Shown here one piece after another: positions 8,640 to 21,602 of a stretch of DNA of 64,000 nucleotides. Source of the DNA: Isoetes taiwanensis (Eukaryota; Streptophyta; Lycopodiopsida; Isoetales; Isoetaceae); NCBI GenBank assembly GCA_021234155.1, contig JAJEKV010000141.1, forward strand, positions 1,485,743 to 1,549,742, read 5' to 3'. The position numbers were made by a program, and so were the translations under genes. Position 1 is the first letter of the stretch; each line of letters starts with the position of its first letter. Below the pieces are notes generated by a model that was given only the letters and a program-made list of their open reading frames with translations, did not search any database and was not told where the DNA came from.

Positions 8640-10979
8640 TTCAATTCCGGGTTTTACTTGAGCATGGTGCCGTTTACTAATTCAGGTCTAAGCTGTTCAT
8701 CTTTGGTGGCAATGACTATGTGAGTCCATCTAGCACACCAAAAGGGAATTATTTTCTACCCTCAAAGGTAACCAAGTCTTGTTTGATGCAATTGGGATAT
8801 GTAGCTTACTTCTTCATCCCTACTTTGTAGATATAGATGTACAATGTGGTCGAGTTAGGGGACAAGACACTCACACCCCTCCGAAAGCATTAGAACCACG
8901 AGATAGAAACTTCGGGCAAATCGGAAGATGCATCAGGTTCTGGGAAGTCGGACAAATCGGTAGATGTCAACAAATCAGTAGGTGCATCAAGTCAAGCTCC
9001 GATGGGTGCTCAAGCTGGACAAGAATCTGCGAGATCAACGGATGCATTAAGTCATGCTCCACACCAATCTGCCAAATCAGCCGGATGCATCGGGGTTATG
9101 ATCTGAACAAATCGTTTCGTGAATGTAAGTCACAAGGTAACTTCCAACCTTTTGTGCCCGTCTTCTTTTAATTTGACCCATATAGTTACCGAATCATTTA
9201 AATTTTTGCGGTGGAAGTGTCTCGGAGAAAAAGCAAGAAGCGGGAATTCCAAGCAAAGACACCTCAAGACATTCTGAAAGCGAAGTTTCCATCCTCGCCG
9301 CGAATAGATGCTGAAGCGAAGTTTCCGCCACGCACCAAGAAATCTTTGAAGCAGAAGTTTCCGAAGCCCGCACCAACTCGTCCATGCGAGAAGACTACAA
9401 GGTTAAGCCCAATCCCGCTTGTTTTTACTACAATGGAGTTCGGGTAGAAGTTATGACAAGTGAGTCCATACCCTTTGCCAAAGAAGATGATGTTAAGTTG
9501 ATCACACTTACCGGAGAACCAAGTGGGTAGTAACTAGACCAGTGGGCGAGTTCATAGATTGGTGCGGTCGGAATTTTCATATAGCACTTTGGTCCACTGC
9601 GGGCTCAAAACTTGAGAGTCATAGTTAAGGGAGCATTGATGAAACACAAGGACAAATTCAAGTTCATATGGAGTCGGGATCATGCGTACCAACACAAATT
9701 TATTTAACGATAAAAAGCCAATTTTTTGAAGCACCTAAAAAAGGTCTGATTTAATTTCGGGTTTCACAAAAGAGCGTGCTTCTCATTGATATTGATGGAT
9801 ACAAAGGGTACCTCAATGTAAACACCATGATCTGTCCAAGCAATTTGGAGCCACGGCCAGTAGATGGCAATTTCCTCATGAATGATCTAAAGGTTTGGCT
9901 TGAGGGGGTTCTTTGAAGGCGGGGAATGTGCAAAGTTATGTCGAAAGCAACAAAATCTTTGAATATGTTTGACGAGAGTCAAATTTGTATTAATATGATG
10001 AAAAAACATAGAACTAAAGCCTAGAAATAGTATTATTGTGTATATGATGTAACCTCTCTTGATTTTTAATATAAACAAAGTTTTACTTCAATTGTTCATT
10101 TCTTGGCTATTTCAATGTTCCTCAAGGTTTTCAATGATCTTCCATTTTTTTGAATGTAAACTTACACCACCAGCCACGAGGGCTGCGGTGTTAGGCGCAC
10201 ATCAGACCCAGAACACTTGCCACTTGAAGTGTTTAAAGGACAGCAGGAGCCTCTTGTGCTTGATCAAGAGGCAATCAGAATATTGGAGAAAAGTAGGGAT
10301 TGGTTCAGTCCATTTCTTCATGAGGTTAGTAATTTAATATAAACAACTCAGATTTGAAGTCTTACATTTGTTTCTTAAATCATCTTGTTTTACGGACCTT
10401 GGACTTTGGCAGGTGTATGCACCAATTCTGCATCAAGCATGACATGGAACAGAGGTTCCATTTCATGGATCCGCTCATTTACACATTACTGTCGAACGAG
10501 CTTGCTTCAAAGGACAAACTGTTGAACCCTCAACTTGCAATTTCGGAATGTACCATTCTGCCAGCATGTTATCGGCAGAACTGGACAGTGTATGTCATTG
10601 TAGGTCTTGGAGGTCAGCCAGTTAAATGTCAGCCAGGTGTGTACCATTTTGATGACCTAGAAATGTACAAGGGCTCGAATTTTGTCATGAGTTTTGTTGA
10701 GGATGCAAACACAAAATTCCCAAAGCACCATAAAGCTGCGCCACAAAGAAAAATACAAGTTCCCCACTCGGTCGATTCTTTGGTCGTGTGGTCCTGCTAT
10801 ATGTGTCTTTGTAAAGAAAGTTGTGGCTGCAGTAATGCGAGACTTGGACATACTATCCCAATGCAAGGTGAGTTCGTAAATTTGAAGGTATTACTCATCC
10901 AATGTGAGGCCTGATATGTTTGTTGCAGGGTGTACCAATTTCTAGTTCTTGTTTGTTGGACCTTGAGAATGATGATTGA
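8640..10979 (+). pseudogene. Decayed multi-exon gene with Ulp1-like (C48) cysteine protease C-terminus
   Basis: Coding blocks in order: LFIFGGNDYVSPSSTPKGNY (about 8695-8767), a serine-rich block (8890-9120), a block with repeated AKFP/QKFP (9211-9405), VLLIDIDGYKGYLNVNTM (about 9775), EHLPLEVFKGQQEPLVLDQE to FLHE|GTTAGT (ends 10324), then 10413-10867 and a last exon 10929-10979. The C-terminal part reads MDPLIYTLLSNELA, CYRQNWTVYVIVGLGG, YHFDDLEMYKG and, after a frame change near 10740, WSCGPAICVFVKKV. The order W-x-V-x-V, FDDL, SCGPAI fits Ulp1-type proteases; the usual His before W is Asn here. The 61-bp last intron joins K|GVPISSS cleanly. Stops earlier in the gene show it is broken. Such proteases are common transposon cargo in plants. 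Confidence 0.5.
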
Positions 10980-11221
10980 TGTTGTGAAGCCACGATTCTT
11001 TGTAGTAATGAAGCTGAGGTTGACAGATCAATAGATCTTTACTTGTAATCACATGTTTGTATTATTGTAACCAAAGAGGTTATTCTTGTAACCTATTCTT
11101 TCATTGACACTCTAATGTACATTGTTGTATACTATTGTATACAATAGACTTTTCTGGCTGACCAGAGCAACACTCTGGTGGAGTTCAAATCTCCAGAAGA
11201 AATTGATGTATTCAAAGATTC

Positions 11222-11700
11222 ATGACAATGTGGTGTTACATGTCGTGATAGATGTGGTGATGCAAATGGTGCATGTGGTGAATCATGTGGTGCATTTGGT
11301 GAACCATGTGGTGAATCATGTGGTGAATCGTAGGTGGCATGTTGGAGCTTACGTGGCATGTTTGACTTTCATTGACCAACATGTTTGGTGATGCAAATGG
11401 TGCATGTGGTGAATAGGTGCATTTGGTGAATCATGTGGTGAATCATGTGGTGCATCGTAGGTGGCATGTTGGAGCTTACGTGGCATGTTTGAGCCACCTT
11501 GGCATGTTGGAGCCTAGGTGGCATATTTGAGCCACCTTGGCATGCTTGAGCCTTTACATGACCTTTGTTACATGTTTGACTTTCATTGACCAACATGTTT
11601 GGTGATGCAAATGGTGCATGTGGTGAATCATGTGGTGCATTTGGTGAATCATGTGGTGAATCATGTGGTGCATCGTAGGTGGCATGTTGGAGCTATTCAT
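11222..11700. repeat. Complex minisatellite of GTGGTGAATCAT / GTGGCATGTTGGAGC units
   Basis: Short 12-bp units (TGGTGAATCATG, TGGTGCATTTGG) are arranged in a larger block of about 215 bp that starts with GACCAACATGTTTGGTGATGC at about 11375 and 11590. A partial copy precedes them. GTGGCATGTTGGAGC(TTACGTGGCATG) punctuates the blocks. All frames are open by chance because the unit length is a multiple of three. Confidence 0.8.
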
Positions 11701-14700
11701 GAATGGCCAATTCAGGATATATATATATCAGTATATATATATAATTATTAGGAGTGGCTTCCGGAACCTTCTTTTATATCTATCTGCCCGGATCCGGCCG
11801 GTCCATTCGCTCCCGCGATCTCTCGGAACGTCCCGGATCTGGTGGCTTCCAGAAGGTTCTTGGCGGGGATATGGTGGCTTCCAGAATGTCTTAAAAATTC
11901 TAGAAGATGGCAATAAATTCTAGAACATTCTTCAATGTTACGAATCTTTGGGTATATATACGATTATTGGATATCGAAATTGTTTTGACAGGTATGGTGA
12001 TGGTCTTTGGCTGGCTCTCCCTTTTTCAGCTTGGAGCTATGGTCATGGAACTTTGTTTTGTCTTTTGGCGCCATTGATACGGTGGTTACGGAATATTTTC
12101 GTTGGCTTTAGCCAATATTTTGTTGGCGGCCGCCATGATTTCAAGCAAAGCCTTTCCAGCCGGATTTGACTATGGCGATACACAACGATAGGGAGCGTGG
12201 ATTCGAAACCCTCAACCGCAAAATCTCTCCGAGGCATTCGATTTTTTGCTCTTTAGATGTGATTTTTATACAAATAACTATGATTCCTCATTTTTTGCTT
12301 GCGGAGTTCATAGGAGGGATTTATTTTGCAAAAGGGTGCTTAAATCCAAAGATATCCGTTGAACCGGGTCCGCGGGTGGTTAGGCAACGACCAGCTATGA
12401 ATCCGGTGACGATGGGTCGACCCACGATGGTCCGATCTTTGCGAACCGGCGAAATTGCTTGTAGGTTTATCTCGAGCATTTGCAATATAAATTGAATCTC
12501 GGCATGCATGCTGAGGTTGGATCGAGGAGAAGGAAATATTAGCCCCGACGATTTTTTAGTCCCCATATATGGCTCCAAGGTAGAAATCGAAAGATTGATC
12601 TTACTTTTAGTTATGTTTAAAAGCAGATTTGAATGGTATCTTTACGAGCGGGGGAAAAGCAACGGTATAGGCATATGATGAAGTGACCACGATGAATTTG
12701 GGCATAAGCGGTATTGCCCAATTTTGGCTGTCTGCTTCTATATGCGAAGATTTGGAATAGCATTTTTGTTTGGATGGCGAGTTACGGAAATTCGGGAAAT
12801 TCACATTCGACATCTATCAAATCGGCATTCTTCTTACTTTTTTCTTCACAAATTTTCTTTCACGCCATGGTCGCAAACGTCTTAGTGATCATATCGGTAT
12901 TTTTTTCGGACCATATAAGTTAGTAGAGTAAATTGTTTTGCCAAAATGTAAACCCATGCTCGACTTGCTAGTTCAAACCCGTGTTTTATGCAAATAGCTA
13001 TGATTCCTTTGTTTTTGCTTGCGGGGAGTTCATAGGAGGGATTTCAAATGAAGAAGGGTGGTTGCCATAGTTTTGGGATCCCTTTGTTTCTGATCTATAA
13101 TTCAACTTTGGAGCCTATAATCTCGAAATTTTCTTCAAGTATGAGGCCTTCATATTTCATTTCTTTGTTGGGTCTAGTTTGTTTCCTTTTTTTTTTTTTG
13201 CCCGGTGATTTTGATTATTTGTCCGGGAGGCACTCTTGCCTATTTGCCATGCTATTACAACTTGCATGGTGTGCCCATGACCTAGAAATTATCAGATTGG
13301 GTCACCTAACCACAAATCGGACCTTAAAACCATGAAATCGGCCCCTGTGAAAAACTCTGATTACGCTCATGGGTCTTTAGATTCAAGTGGCAATCCGCAA
13401 ATTCGGCACGGTAATCGCCAAATCGGTAAGCCCTTAGCTTGGTACCATTTTTCTTTGCATCCAAACACCTACGGGTAATTTCGATTCTCACGAACTTTTT
13501 CTATGTGATAAGTCTCTAAATTCCGGCCGATAATATGCCCTAATTGGATCGGCTTTAGCTTGCTCACTGCGCGTCCAATCACATGCAAAGCAATTTTACG
13601 TCTCCAAACAGTTTACCTGACCAATTCCGGGGGGGAATTACATAGCGGGGAGTTGCTTTTGGATAAACAACGGTGATGATTTTAGGCATTTACGGTAACC
13701 TTTACAAAGGGCGGACCGAAATTGGTGATCGATCTTTCTTCTTTTTTTGAGGGCTCACGATGAAGAAAAGGTCGGATTTGCCACATTTTTCCTTGTGGGT
13801 TGGCTCAATTGTGGAGAACGAGGCTTGGATATCGGATTAAGGTGCGAGAATGATCAAATTTATGGAAGAAAGCGTAGAGATTTTTTACCCATTTAGTTTT
13901 TTTGAATTCACACCTTGCGTGGCGGTCCGCGAGATCCACCGGTCGAAGTCGATCTACTAAATCAAAGAACGGACCAGCGGGTTTCGCTACTTTGGTGAGC
14001 CACCCGCTTATCGGGTGCTCACATTTTTATTTCATGGTAAATTGCCCTTTATACCCATTTCAAATACGTCTAAGGCAACAAACATGTTAGCTACTGTGAT
14101 TTATGCACTAGGTAACCCAAGACGTTATCTCAATTTCTTTTGAGACATCCTTTGGTAATGGGACAAGCATAAATAAATATTGTAGGCGTTGCATCGGGCT
14201 CCTAGGGGTCCATATAAGTGCCCGCAACCTTACCCATTAATGTTGCAACCATATGGCTATATTGTTTTCCTCTAAGCATTTTGCTACCATTGAGAGATGT
14301 ATACTTAATATGAAGTATCCAAGTGTTGAAACATTTGCAAAGGGTTGAACTTTAACCATGCTTTCTTGTCAGGGACATAATTATAAATTTTTTCCCTTAA
14401 TCACTTTAAGCCCAAAGCAACAGTATTCTATCGATCATGGGTAATGAAATATGTAAGGAGAATCCAACAAGGCCTTTCAAATGACCATTGGGTGTAACAT
14501 TACCATGCAAATGCTACAACATGATGCTTTTTTCTTGGTTTTTTGCCATGGGTGACATAAATTCATTCTTCATGGTGCATCAAGGATTGAATCCAGAAGC
14601 AGAAAACCACGGTATACCCATGAGTAAATATGTTATGCTTAGCGCATGCTCAATTAACCTATCATAGCAGACAATATGTGGAGAAAATGGTGCTCATAGT

Positions 14701-15670
14701 TTCATAAATATTATAAGGGACTCCAATTTTACTTCAACACACATTCAATGCTCAAACAATGGTTTTTAATTATGTAAATGGTCTAGGGTCTAGAATGGGA
14801 TGAGAACATCAAGGCGGGAGGTATGGATGTCGGTCGAACATGGTATTTTCAAACAAGCTTAGAGCAACCATTGAATCCAACCAATGCATGCCTTCTTCAA
14901 AAATACCCCTTATTGGTGTATAGGAACTCAATGTGTGAAAATTAATGGTTTCATGATAGAATCTAAGATATCCATCATGGTTGCCACATGACAATTTGTT
15001 CATTAAATTTCCACGCTAAACTTTTAGAATGAGGGGGCTATCACCCCCACTATCTGCCTAGATCATTAGATCGCCCAATGATATTTGCTTAAGGCAATAT
15101 TCTTCTAGAATATGCCTTCCCATTGGCTATTTGGTGTCATTATAAATTTATCAAATCAAGTGTCGTCAAACGTAGACCAACTTATGGAATCGTTTTGACG
15201 TAGGAATTAAAGTCCAATGCACGTAAGCATCAATAGGGTATGGATATCAGTCCAACCTAGGTATTTTCACTAACCCAACATGTGGTACAAACAGGATGGT
15301 CCTAACTTGAACTGCTAAAGACGGACATTTGTTGTTTTGTGCATGCCTATGCTTTGAACATTAGGATAGAAGACCCAATTCTGTTTGCATAGTCCAACCT
15401 CACGTTTGCTTCGATTTTCATAATTGTTAATTTTATGTGTAGTTTGCTACTTGAGCAACAAGGGAAAGAAGCCTATCTGTGACACTTTAAATGCCAAAAC
15501 AAATAATTGTTTGCTAGGTGAACCATTTGTCAGGCAATCTTGATGGAATCTTGAAGAATCTAGGAAGCTTTCACAAAATCTAAAGAAATCTATAAGAACT
15601 TGCATCGTAGAAACATGCTAAAATTGGAACTTGCACCGTTGGAACATGCACCGTAGGACGTGCTAAATTT
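11701..15670. other. Unresolved AT-rich stretch with one dispersed direct repeat
   Basis: I see no convincing gene. A 55-bp direct repeat (CAAATARCTATGATTCCT...GCTTGCGG...AGTTCATAGGAGGGATTT) occurs at about 12268-12322 and 12983-13045. 11755-11900 is GC-richer, with repeated GGTGGCTTCCAGAA. The rest, including short open stretches near 12166-12495 and 13048-13335, shows no motif I can name. Confidence 0.5.
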
Positions 15671-15672
15671 CT

Positions 15673-15780
<108 letters not shown>

Positions 15781-16149
15781 ATGTTTTTTAGAAAATAAAA
15801 TAATGGTCCTTTCGAGGTTATTATTAGTTGCTACTAAATCTTTAGGAATAAAGATGCTAATGGTACGAAATCCTAAAATCGTAGCCAAGAAAATTAATTT
15901 CACGCCACCTTTATAGGCTATGGTCGTGAAGGAGAAGCATCGTCCAATTCCTTCCAATGAGAATGTCGAGCTGCCCCGCCAGCTCTCCCTCGACTCTCGC
16001 CTCTCCCTCCCCTAAAAGTAGGAAGCGCTTTCAATTCCTTTGGCACGGTGATGGCCGGTTATGAAATAGGATCTTGGCCAAATTACCATTTCTCGGAGCA
16101 GAACACGAGAGCCCAAGTGCAGAGCCCCGAGCACGAGAGCTCTAGGTCT

Positions 16150-16200
16150 GATTCCACCTCTTAAAGCTCGAAGATCTTTGAGACTTTAAGAGGTGGAATC
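16150..16200. repeat. Perfect 17-bp stem hairpin
   Basis: GATTCCACCTCTTAAAG (16150-16166) pairs perfectly with CTTTAAGAGGTGGAATC (16184-16200) across a 17-nt loop that itself contains AAGATCTT. Upstream GAGCACGAGAGCTC is a second short inverted motif. No transposon ends are evident. Confidence 0.8.
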
Positions 16201-16549
16201 CTCCCTCTAATTTCGATTCCTCTCGATGAAGCTTCTTCCGATGATCAATTTGATTCCCAAGATTACGATAACTAATCGAGCAAAAGACCGAGACAGAAGA
16301 AGAAGAAGAAGAAGAGGTAGAAGACTAAGAAGAACATGAAGTTTTTTTGGAACTCCAAAATTTTCTCTGAGTAAGTAGCATGCATGCATTAAATTTTTGC
16401 TTTCTTTTATGTATTCTAAACTAATTTTCTTCATTTTTTTCTTCTGAGATGAAGCTTGAAGTCCTATATTGTGCCACCTTTTTTTTCTTTTGATCAAGTT
16501 AGTCTACGTGCCTTTTGTGCCTTTGTATTTTTTTTTGAAAAAACAGATG

Positions 16550-16940
16550 GTATATAGGCCTTAGTGCCTTCATTTGATCTCACCCCTTGTGAACTCACCC
16601 CTTGTGATACGGGCCTTAGTGCCTCTTTGTAATATATGATGGCCTTAGTGCCTTTTTGAATATATGATGGCCTTGTGCGTAAATTTCTAATTGAAGTATT
16701 ACGGTATCTTCTTGTTTTAACATATGATGGCCTTGTGCGATTGACCGTAATCCAGGCCTTGTGCCTTTTGTTTAATCCAGAAAATAGTTTGTAATGGCTT
16801 TGTGTCTTGTGTAAATTTGTGCCTTGTGTAAATTTCTAATTCTGTTTTACCACAGGCCTGTTTCTAAAAACAGATACCACAGGCCTTAGTGCCTTTCTTT
16901 GATCTCACCCATATGTCTAACAGGCCTTGTGCAAGTTTAA
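16550..16940. repeat. Degenerate interspersed GGCCTTAGTGCC / GGCCTTGTGC repeat
   Basis: The core GGCCTT(AG)TGC recurs more than ten times with spacers such as TTTGATCTCACCC and AATATATGAT. The spacing is irregular (about 25-60 bp). It looks like an old, diverged minisatellite and does not look coding. Confidence 0.7.
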
Positions 16941-17439
16941 TTCAGTTTAATCCAGTTATACCTTGGAATTCATTCAACATTCAAGTACAAATTTCTGTAA
17001 CTGAAGCATAAAAAATGAGAATGCAAAACAGAAACTTCTTTATATTCATAAAAGTTTCTATACAGTACCCTTTACACAATTGCCACAGTAAGTGGATTTT
17101 CCTAATACTTTCATATCAATTCAGGGACCTAATTTGGGATCCATATATTGCTGTCACCAAAATCAGTCAAGATACTATCGAGAATCGAGAGCCATTCCAT
17201 TTTTCGACCGGGTCAAAAATGGTCAATGCCCCGGCCGATTATGGTGAAATCGTGGTGAAGCCGTGGTGAAAACTGTGGTGAAGCTGTGGTGATGCAAACG
17301 TTGTTTTTATATTTCAAAGGGAGAAAAATACATATGGAAATCTACCATACCCGGTAGAATAGTTCATACTTCTTATGAAATGAAGTATGCAGAAAAAACC
17401 CTGAGCTTCTAGTATTATAAAAATGCATTATAGATGACA

Positions 17440-18040
17440 TACAGTTACTGGGCCTCAATCAGATCCTGCATTGTCTGTAACTCTTCTTCTTCCAAGTACG
17501 TTCAAGACTTCATCAAGTGTTTTTGCTGAATAGTTGGTGTAATCCAGCAACACTAAAATATGAGCTTCTCATTTCTGCTCCCACTTATGATACAGATTCA
17601 TAAAGTATTGTCTCAGGTTGTTGTGTCTCCATGCATCTGGCCGAGCTGAGAACTCATCCTCAGAATCATACACCACCCCCAGAACCCTGTCGGCTGCACC
17701 AGCTCTGTTAAGTCTCCTGACTATCTGTGTAAAACAACATCTACTGCAAAGAAAGGCAACCGCCTATCACTGCCTTGGCTTCTAATTCTTTAAGCCCATC
17801 AGGAATTAACCTATGTTTTAAGCCTAGAATGCATTTGAACTGGTGAAATTGTTTGTGCTCGTGTTCTCCTTCTGTTTTCTTCCGCCATAGCTGGATTGTG
17901 ATAAGCCAATGTCTGCATGCAAAATAGATTTATGGTTTTCCCCCAATGCTTCCCGCGACCCGACTTTTGAATGATTGACCTTGCATTTGATGCTGTGATT
18001 TCCAATGATTCTCGTCCCATTCTCATCCATCCTTAATGTA
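17440..18040 (-). pseudogene. Coding-like relic of unknown family, minus strand
   Basis: On the minus strand, 18030-17824 reads MDENGTRIIGNHSIKCKVN followed by an N/S/T-rich tail. Further downstream an acceptor-like tttacacag leads into IVRRLNRAGAADRVLGVVYD, EDEFSARPDAWRHNNLRQYF and, past one stop, AHILVLLDYTNYSAKTLDEV (about 17720-17480). The composition and length look like a real exon, but I cannot name the family. One stop and at least one frame change are present. Confidence 0.35.
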
Positions 18041-18059
18041 ATTTTTCGTCAGGTGTCAC

Positions 18060-18600
18060 TTTCACCACATCAATTAAGCGTTGAGATTTCTATTAAACAT
18101 AGCATATATTACAGACATTCATCTTACACCTCGTTATTCACCACACTAGGCACCACATAGAATATATTACAGCATTTATTTTACATCATATTTTTAACCA
18201 CACTAGGCACCACACTAGGCACCACACTAGACACCACACCATGTTATTCACCACACTAGGGACCACATAGCATATATTACAAAGATTTATTTTACACCAT
18301 GTTATTCACCACACTAGGCACCACAAAGCGTATATTTAGAGCATTTATTTTACACCATATTTTTCACCACACTAGGCACCACATAGCATATATTACAAAG
18401 ATGTATTTTACACCATGTTATTCACCACACTAGGCACCACAAAGCATATATATTGACATTTATTTTACACCACGTTAATCACCACACTAGGCAGCACATA
18501 TCATATATCACAGCATTAATAGGCACCACACACCACAAGCAATCACTAACCCAAAGAACCACATATCACAAGCAATCACTAACCACATACCACATTAACA
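18060..18600. repeat. Minisatellite, about 60-bp units with CACCACACTAGGCACCACA
   Basis: About eight units share ACACCA(T/C)(G/A)TTATTCACCACACTAGGCACCACA followed by ATATTACA(A/G)(C/A)ATTTATTTT. The unit length is about 60 bp. The last part (18500-18600) degenerates into CACCACA/CAATCACTAAC motifs. No coding potential is inferred. Confidence 0.85.
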
Positions 18601-18638
18601 ATAAAAATGTGGTGAAGATGAAGAAATGAAATAACCAC

Positions 18639-19362
18639 GTGATTCTTCCGGATAGTGAGTGGCATGATCCTCTCTTACATTTCGTTCCAATCTTTGAACT
18701 TAACATCCTTTGCATTTGGAGACCCCCTTTGTTTGGGGTCCAAAATTCTTTGCACAAGTTCTATGACGTAATTGGGAATTGCATCTGCTCTTCTAACTCT
18801 TTTGTACAAAACCCATTTCCCCTTTGCAATCTATCTCTTCCCTCTTCAATTTTGCTTTGGTAAGATTCCTAGGATGAACACCCAGCCAGTTTACCAAAAC
18901 CCCGAAAGCACCGGGGATTAGCACTTTCGGTATTAATGCTTCCTCTTACGGCCATAGCAAGGCAACTACTCTTGGTCGCTAAACCGCCATTCTTTGTTAG
19001 ACTTCTTCACAAGTTGAATGGAAGCCCCGAGGTTTTTGACCACAATGCTCTTGGTTTGCAAATCTTTCAGCTCTTCGCCAAGTACGCTGTCCATTGTGTC
19101 ATCCTGCCGGATAATCTAGTAAAATCTCTTTCTTATCATTTGTTAGACAAGCCTTTAGTGGTGCTATGAAATGAAGATAACAATTTTAATACCATCCGAC
19201 GCGCTGGTAGAGGCCGCTCAGTGGATCCTCCCTCTCTATTTGTTGCAATTTTTTGCTAATTCTTCTTTAGCTTCCCTTTGTCTTTTCCTTTACGTCTTTT
19301 ATGATCCCGTTCTTGTTTCGAGTTCTCTTTCTCTTACCCGTGGCGATTTGCTTCCAAATTAA
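18639..19362 (+). other. Three short stacked open stretches, unknown
   Basis: Open stretches of 74, 77 and 63 codons lie end to end (18639-18863, 18936-19169, 19171-19362). The middle one (LLVAKPPFFVRLLHKLNGSP, NALGLQIFQLFAKYAVHCVI) has protein-like composition with hydrophobic helices. I recognise no family and see no splice signals that join them. It could be a decayed gene or chance. Confidence 0.2.
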
Positions 19363-19399
19363 ATGATTGAAGGTATGAACGGATTGATCCATAACCGGA

Positions 19400-20660
19400 T
19401 TAAGCGCCATAGCCGTGTGCTTCGGGAAAGGCGGGGTGGGTCGTGGGTTTAGAAATCGGTTCGGTGGAGATTGGAATGGGGCGGTTGGCGTGAGGGAAAT
19501 TGGAATGGGACGGGTGTGGCGAGGAATCGGGTTGTTGCGATTCAGAAATGATTGAATCCGGCAAGACACGCACTAGGCGCCAAACAAACATTTAAAATCG
19601 CACCACAAATTTGATATCTCCCACCACATTTTTAGGAGGACAGGGGGGACATCCAGGGTGTTCCACTACAACATTCTTTCACCCTAATATAGGCTGAGCA
19701 CCTTCGCATTGGCCACCGGATTGATGCGCCAGGTCGCTAGTTTCGAAGCCGGCGAGAATCACCTGCCCACTGACTGCTTGCCACCTGGTGCCATGCTAGC
19801 AAGGGTTCAGAAAAGCGGTGGCCCGTTACCAGGAAAAACACAGGGCTCAGGAAACACATCGGGCAGTTAGTTCTGGTGCTCGGAAGTAATTCGATTGGAT
19901 CCTTTAGGGATTGCTAAAAACCAGTTACAGTTGGCCGGGAAAGCCTCCATGGTATCAAAGACTCAAATATCAAGCCTGTCAAGGCTCTCTTTAATCCAAG
20001 TTTCAGCTTTCAATTACTGTTAATGGTCGCAAAAACAGAGTTGGGTCTAAAATTGGAGTGAGAATTAGCAACCGCAGCAACCTTTGTTTATTTCAAGAGG
20101 GCAAATATAAAAGAATATTGGTGGTGAATCGAGAAATGGAAAAAAACCGATGATTCTACTAGTTTTGTGTCCGTGCATCCCTTTAGCTTATTTTTTTCCA
20201 ATTCGCCCTCGATTCGAGGTAAATAATATTAACAATGGATTGCTGGGCATACTCCGGCATGGAGTTGTTGAAGATTCTTTCCTTCCAATTTAAGGTACGG
20301 CAAACAATTTCCATTGCTAACCTTCAAAATGCCCTTTAGCAATTAGCAATATCAAGATATCAACAAAATCAAAGATCGGCTTCTTGTTCTGCTTTAATCG
20401 CCTTTCCGATTTGGGCACAATGGCACAATCCCTAACGCACTCCATCATCGAAAGATAATTTTACATCTACTTTCTGGATTTTCGCAAGATTAAATCTACA
20501 ATCCATAAAAAATTTTCTGAGCCCTGCCAAGGTCAGCTTCATCTTTTCATCTAGGAAACTGTAAAAAAATCGCATCACTTCTATAAAGTCAAAGCATCTT
20601 ACCGTTTTTAGTCTTGAATCTTTCCGTTTTTGCCGCTCAAGGCATCGTTTCTCCGTTGCA
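19400..20660. other. Stretch with no recognisable feature
   Basis: I read both strands here and found no domain, repeat structure or RNA gene that I can support. Short purine/pyrimidine tracts are present and open stretches are under 70 codons. Confidence 0.4.
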
Positions 20661-20661
20661 G

Positions 20662-20935
20662 TTCAAAATCCCTGAAAGAATACACAAGAACCAAAGCAAG
20701 AAAAAGAAATCCCGGGTCGATTCTAGGGTCAGAATCGACCCACATAGAATCTCTGTCATGGGCAAACTTAGAACAAACCGCAGATCGCGCTTATCCCTGC
20801 AAAATCCCCGAAAAAAGAATACACAAGAACCAAAGAAGAAAAAGAAATCATGGTTGACTCTAGGTCAGAATCGACCCACATACAATCTCTGTCATGGGCA
20901 AACTTAGAACAAACTGCAGATGCGCTATCCAGACC
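20662..20935. repeat. Tandem duplication, about 137-bp unit
   Basis: AAGAATACACAAGAACCAAAG...GAATCGACCCACATA(G/C)AATCTCTGTCATGGGCAAACTTAGAACAAAC(C/T)GCAGAT is present twice, about 137 bp apart, with a few percent divergence. A GGTCGATTC / GAATCGACC inverted pair lies inside each unit. The duplication is local and short. Confidence 0.85.
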
Positions 20936-21576
20936 GCCTAATAGTTTCTTCAGTTTCTTGGCTAACTCTGCCATCACCGGCCCGCCATAGCCTCAGCATT
21001 AATCGCTAGAGACCTGGAAGAAACATAGAATCCGAGCCGACACGCCTCAACGACCCCTTGCTCTTAGACAAAGAAACAAACCGCTGCCAAGCTTTCAATG
21101 ACACAAACTCAAACAGGGGGACGAGGAAAGCAAGAACAAAAATGATAAACAAGACTAAAGCTTAAGCCTCTATAAAGACAAAAAGACCAAACAAATCACC
21201 ACCGATCCATTTTCAAAGGGTCAGAGAACTTCTTGCTCAATCCATAGCGCAGCCTATACTCTAACCGTTGGTAAGAGCCTAGGAATGGCCGATCCAGACT
21301 TGAGAATTCTTTGTCGTTGTTTTTATACTACTTGGAAAGAAGCTCCAAAGAGTGGCTATGGCGATGAGCGGGCAAAACCGAGGAGGATGAACAGGCAAAA
21401 ACTTAGAGAAAAACAGGGCATAAAAAATAAACAAGGTGCTCCATAGCCACGCCTGCGAAGGAATGGGCTGGATGACCGACCACTTACAGGCACCAGCCAG
21501 TTTTTAGCAGTCACCAGTATATGCTAGGCATATGCCGACATATACCTGGATATGCCCACATACCCACATAAACGAG

Positions 21577-21602
21577 GGTTTGCCCCCCTAGGGGCAACCC
21601 AA
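21577..21602. repeat. Short GC-rich hairpin
   Basis: GGGTTTGCCCC and GGGGCAACCC pair across a 4-nt CCTA loop. It stands alone in AT-rich sequence, and no associated gene is seen. Confidence 0.6.
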
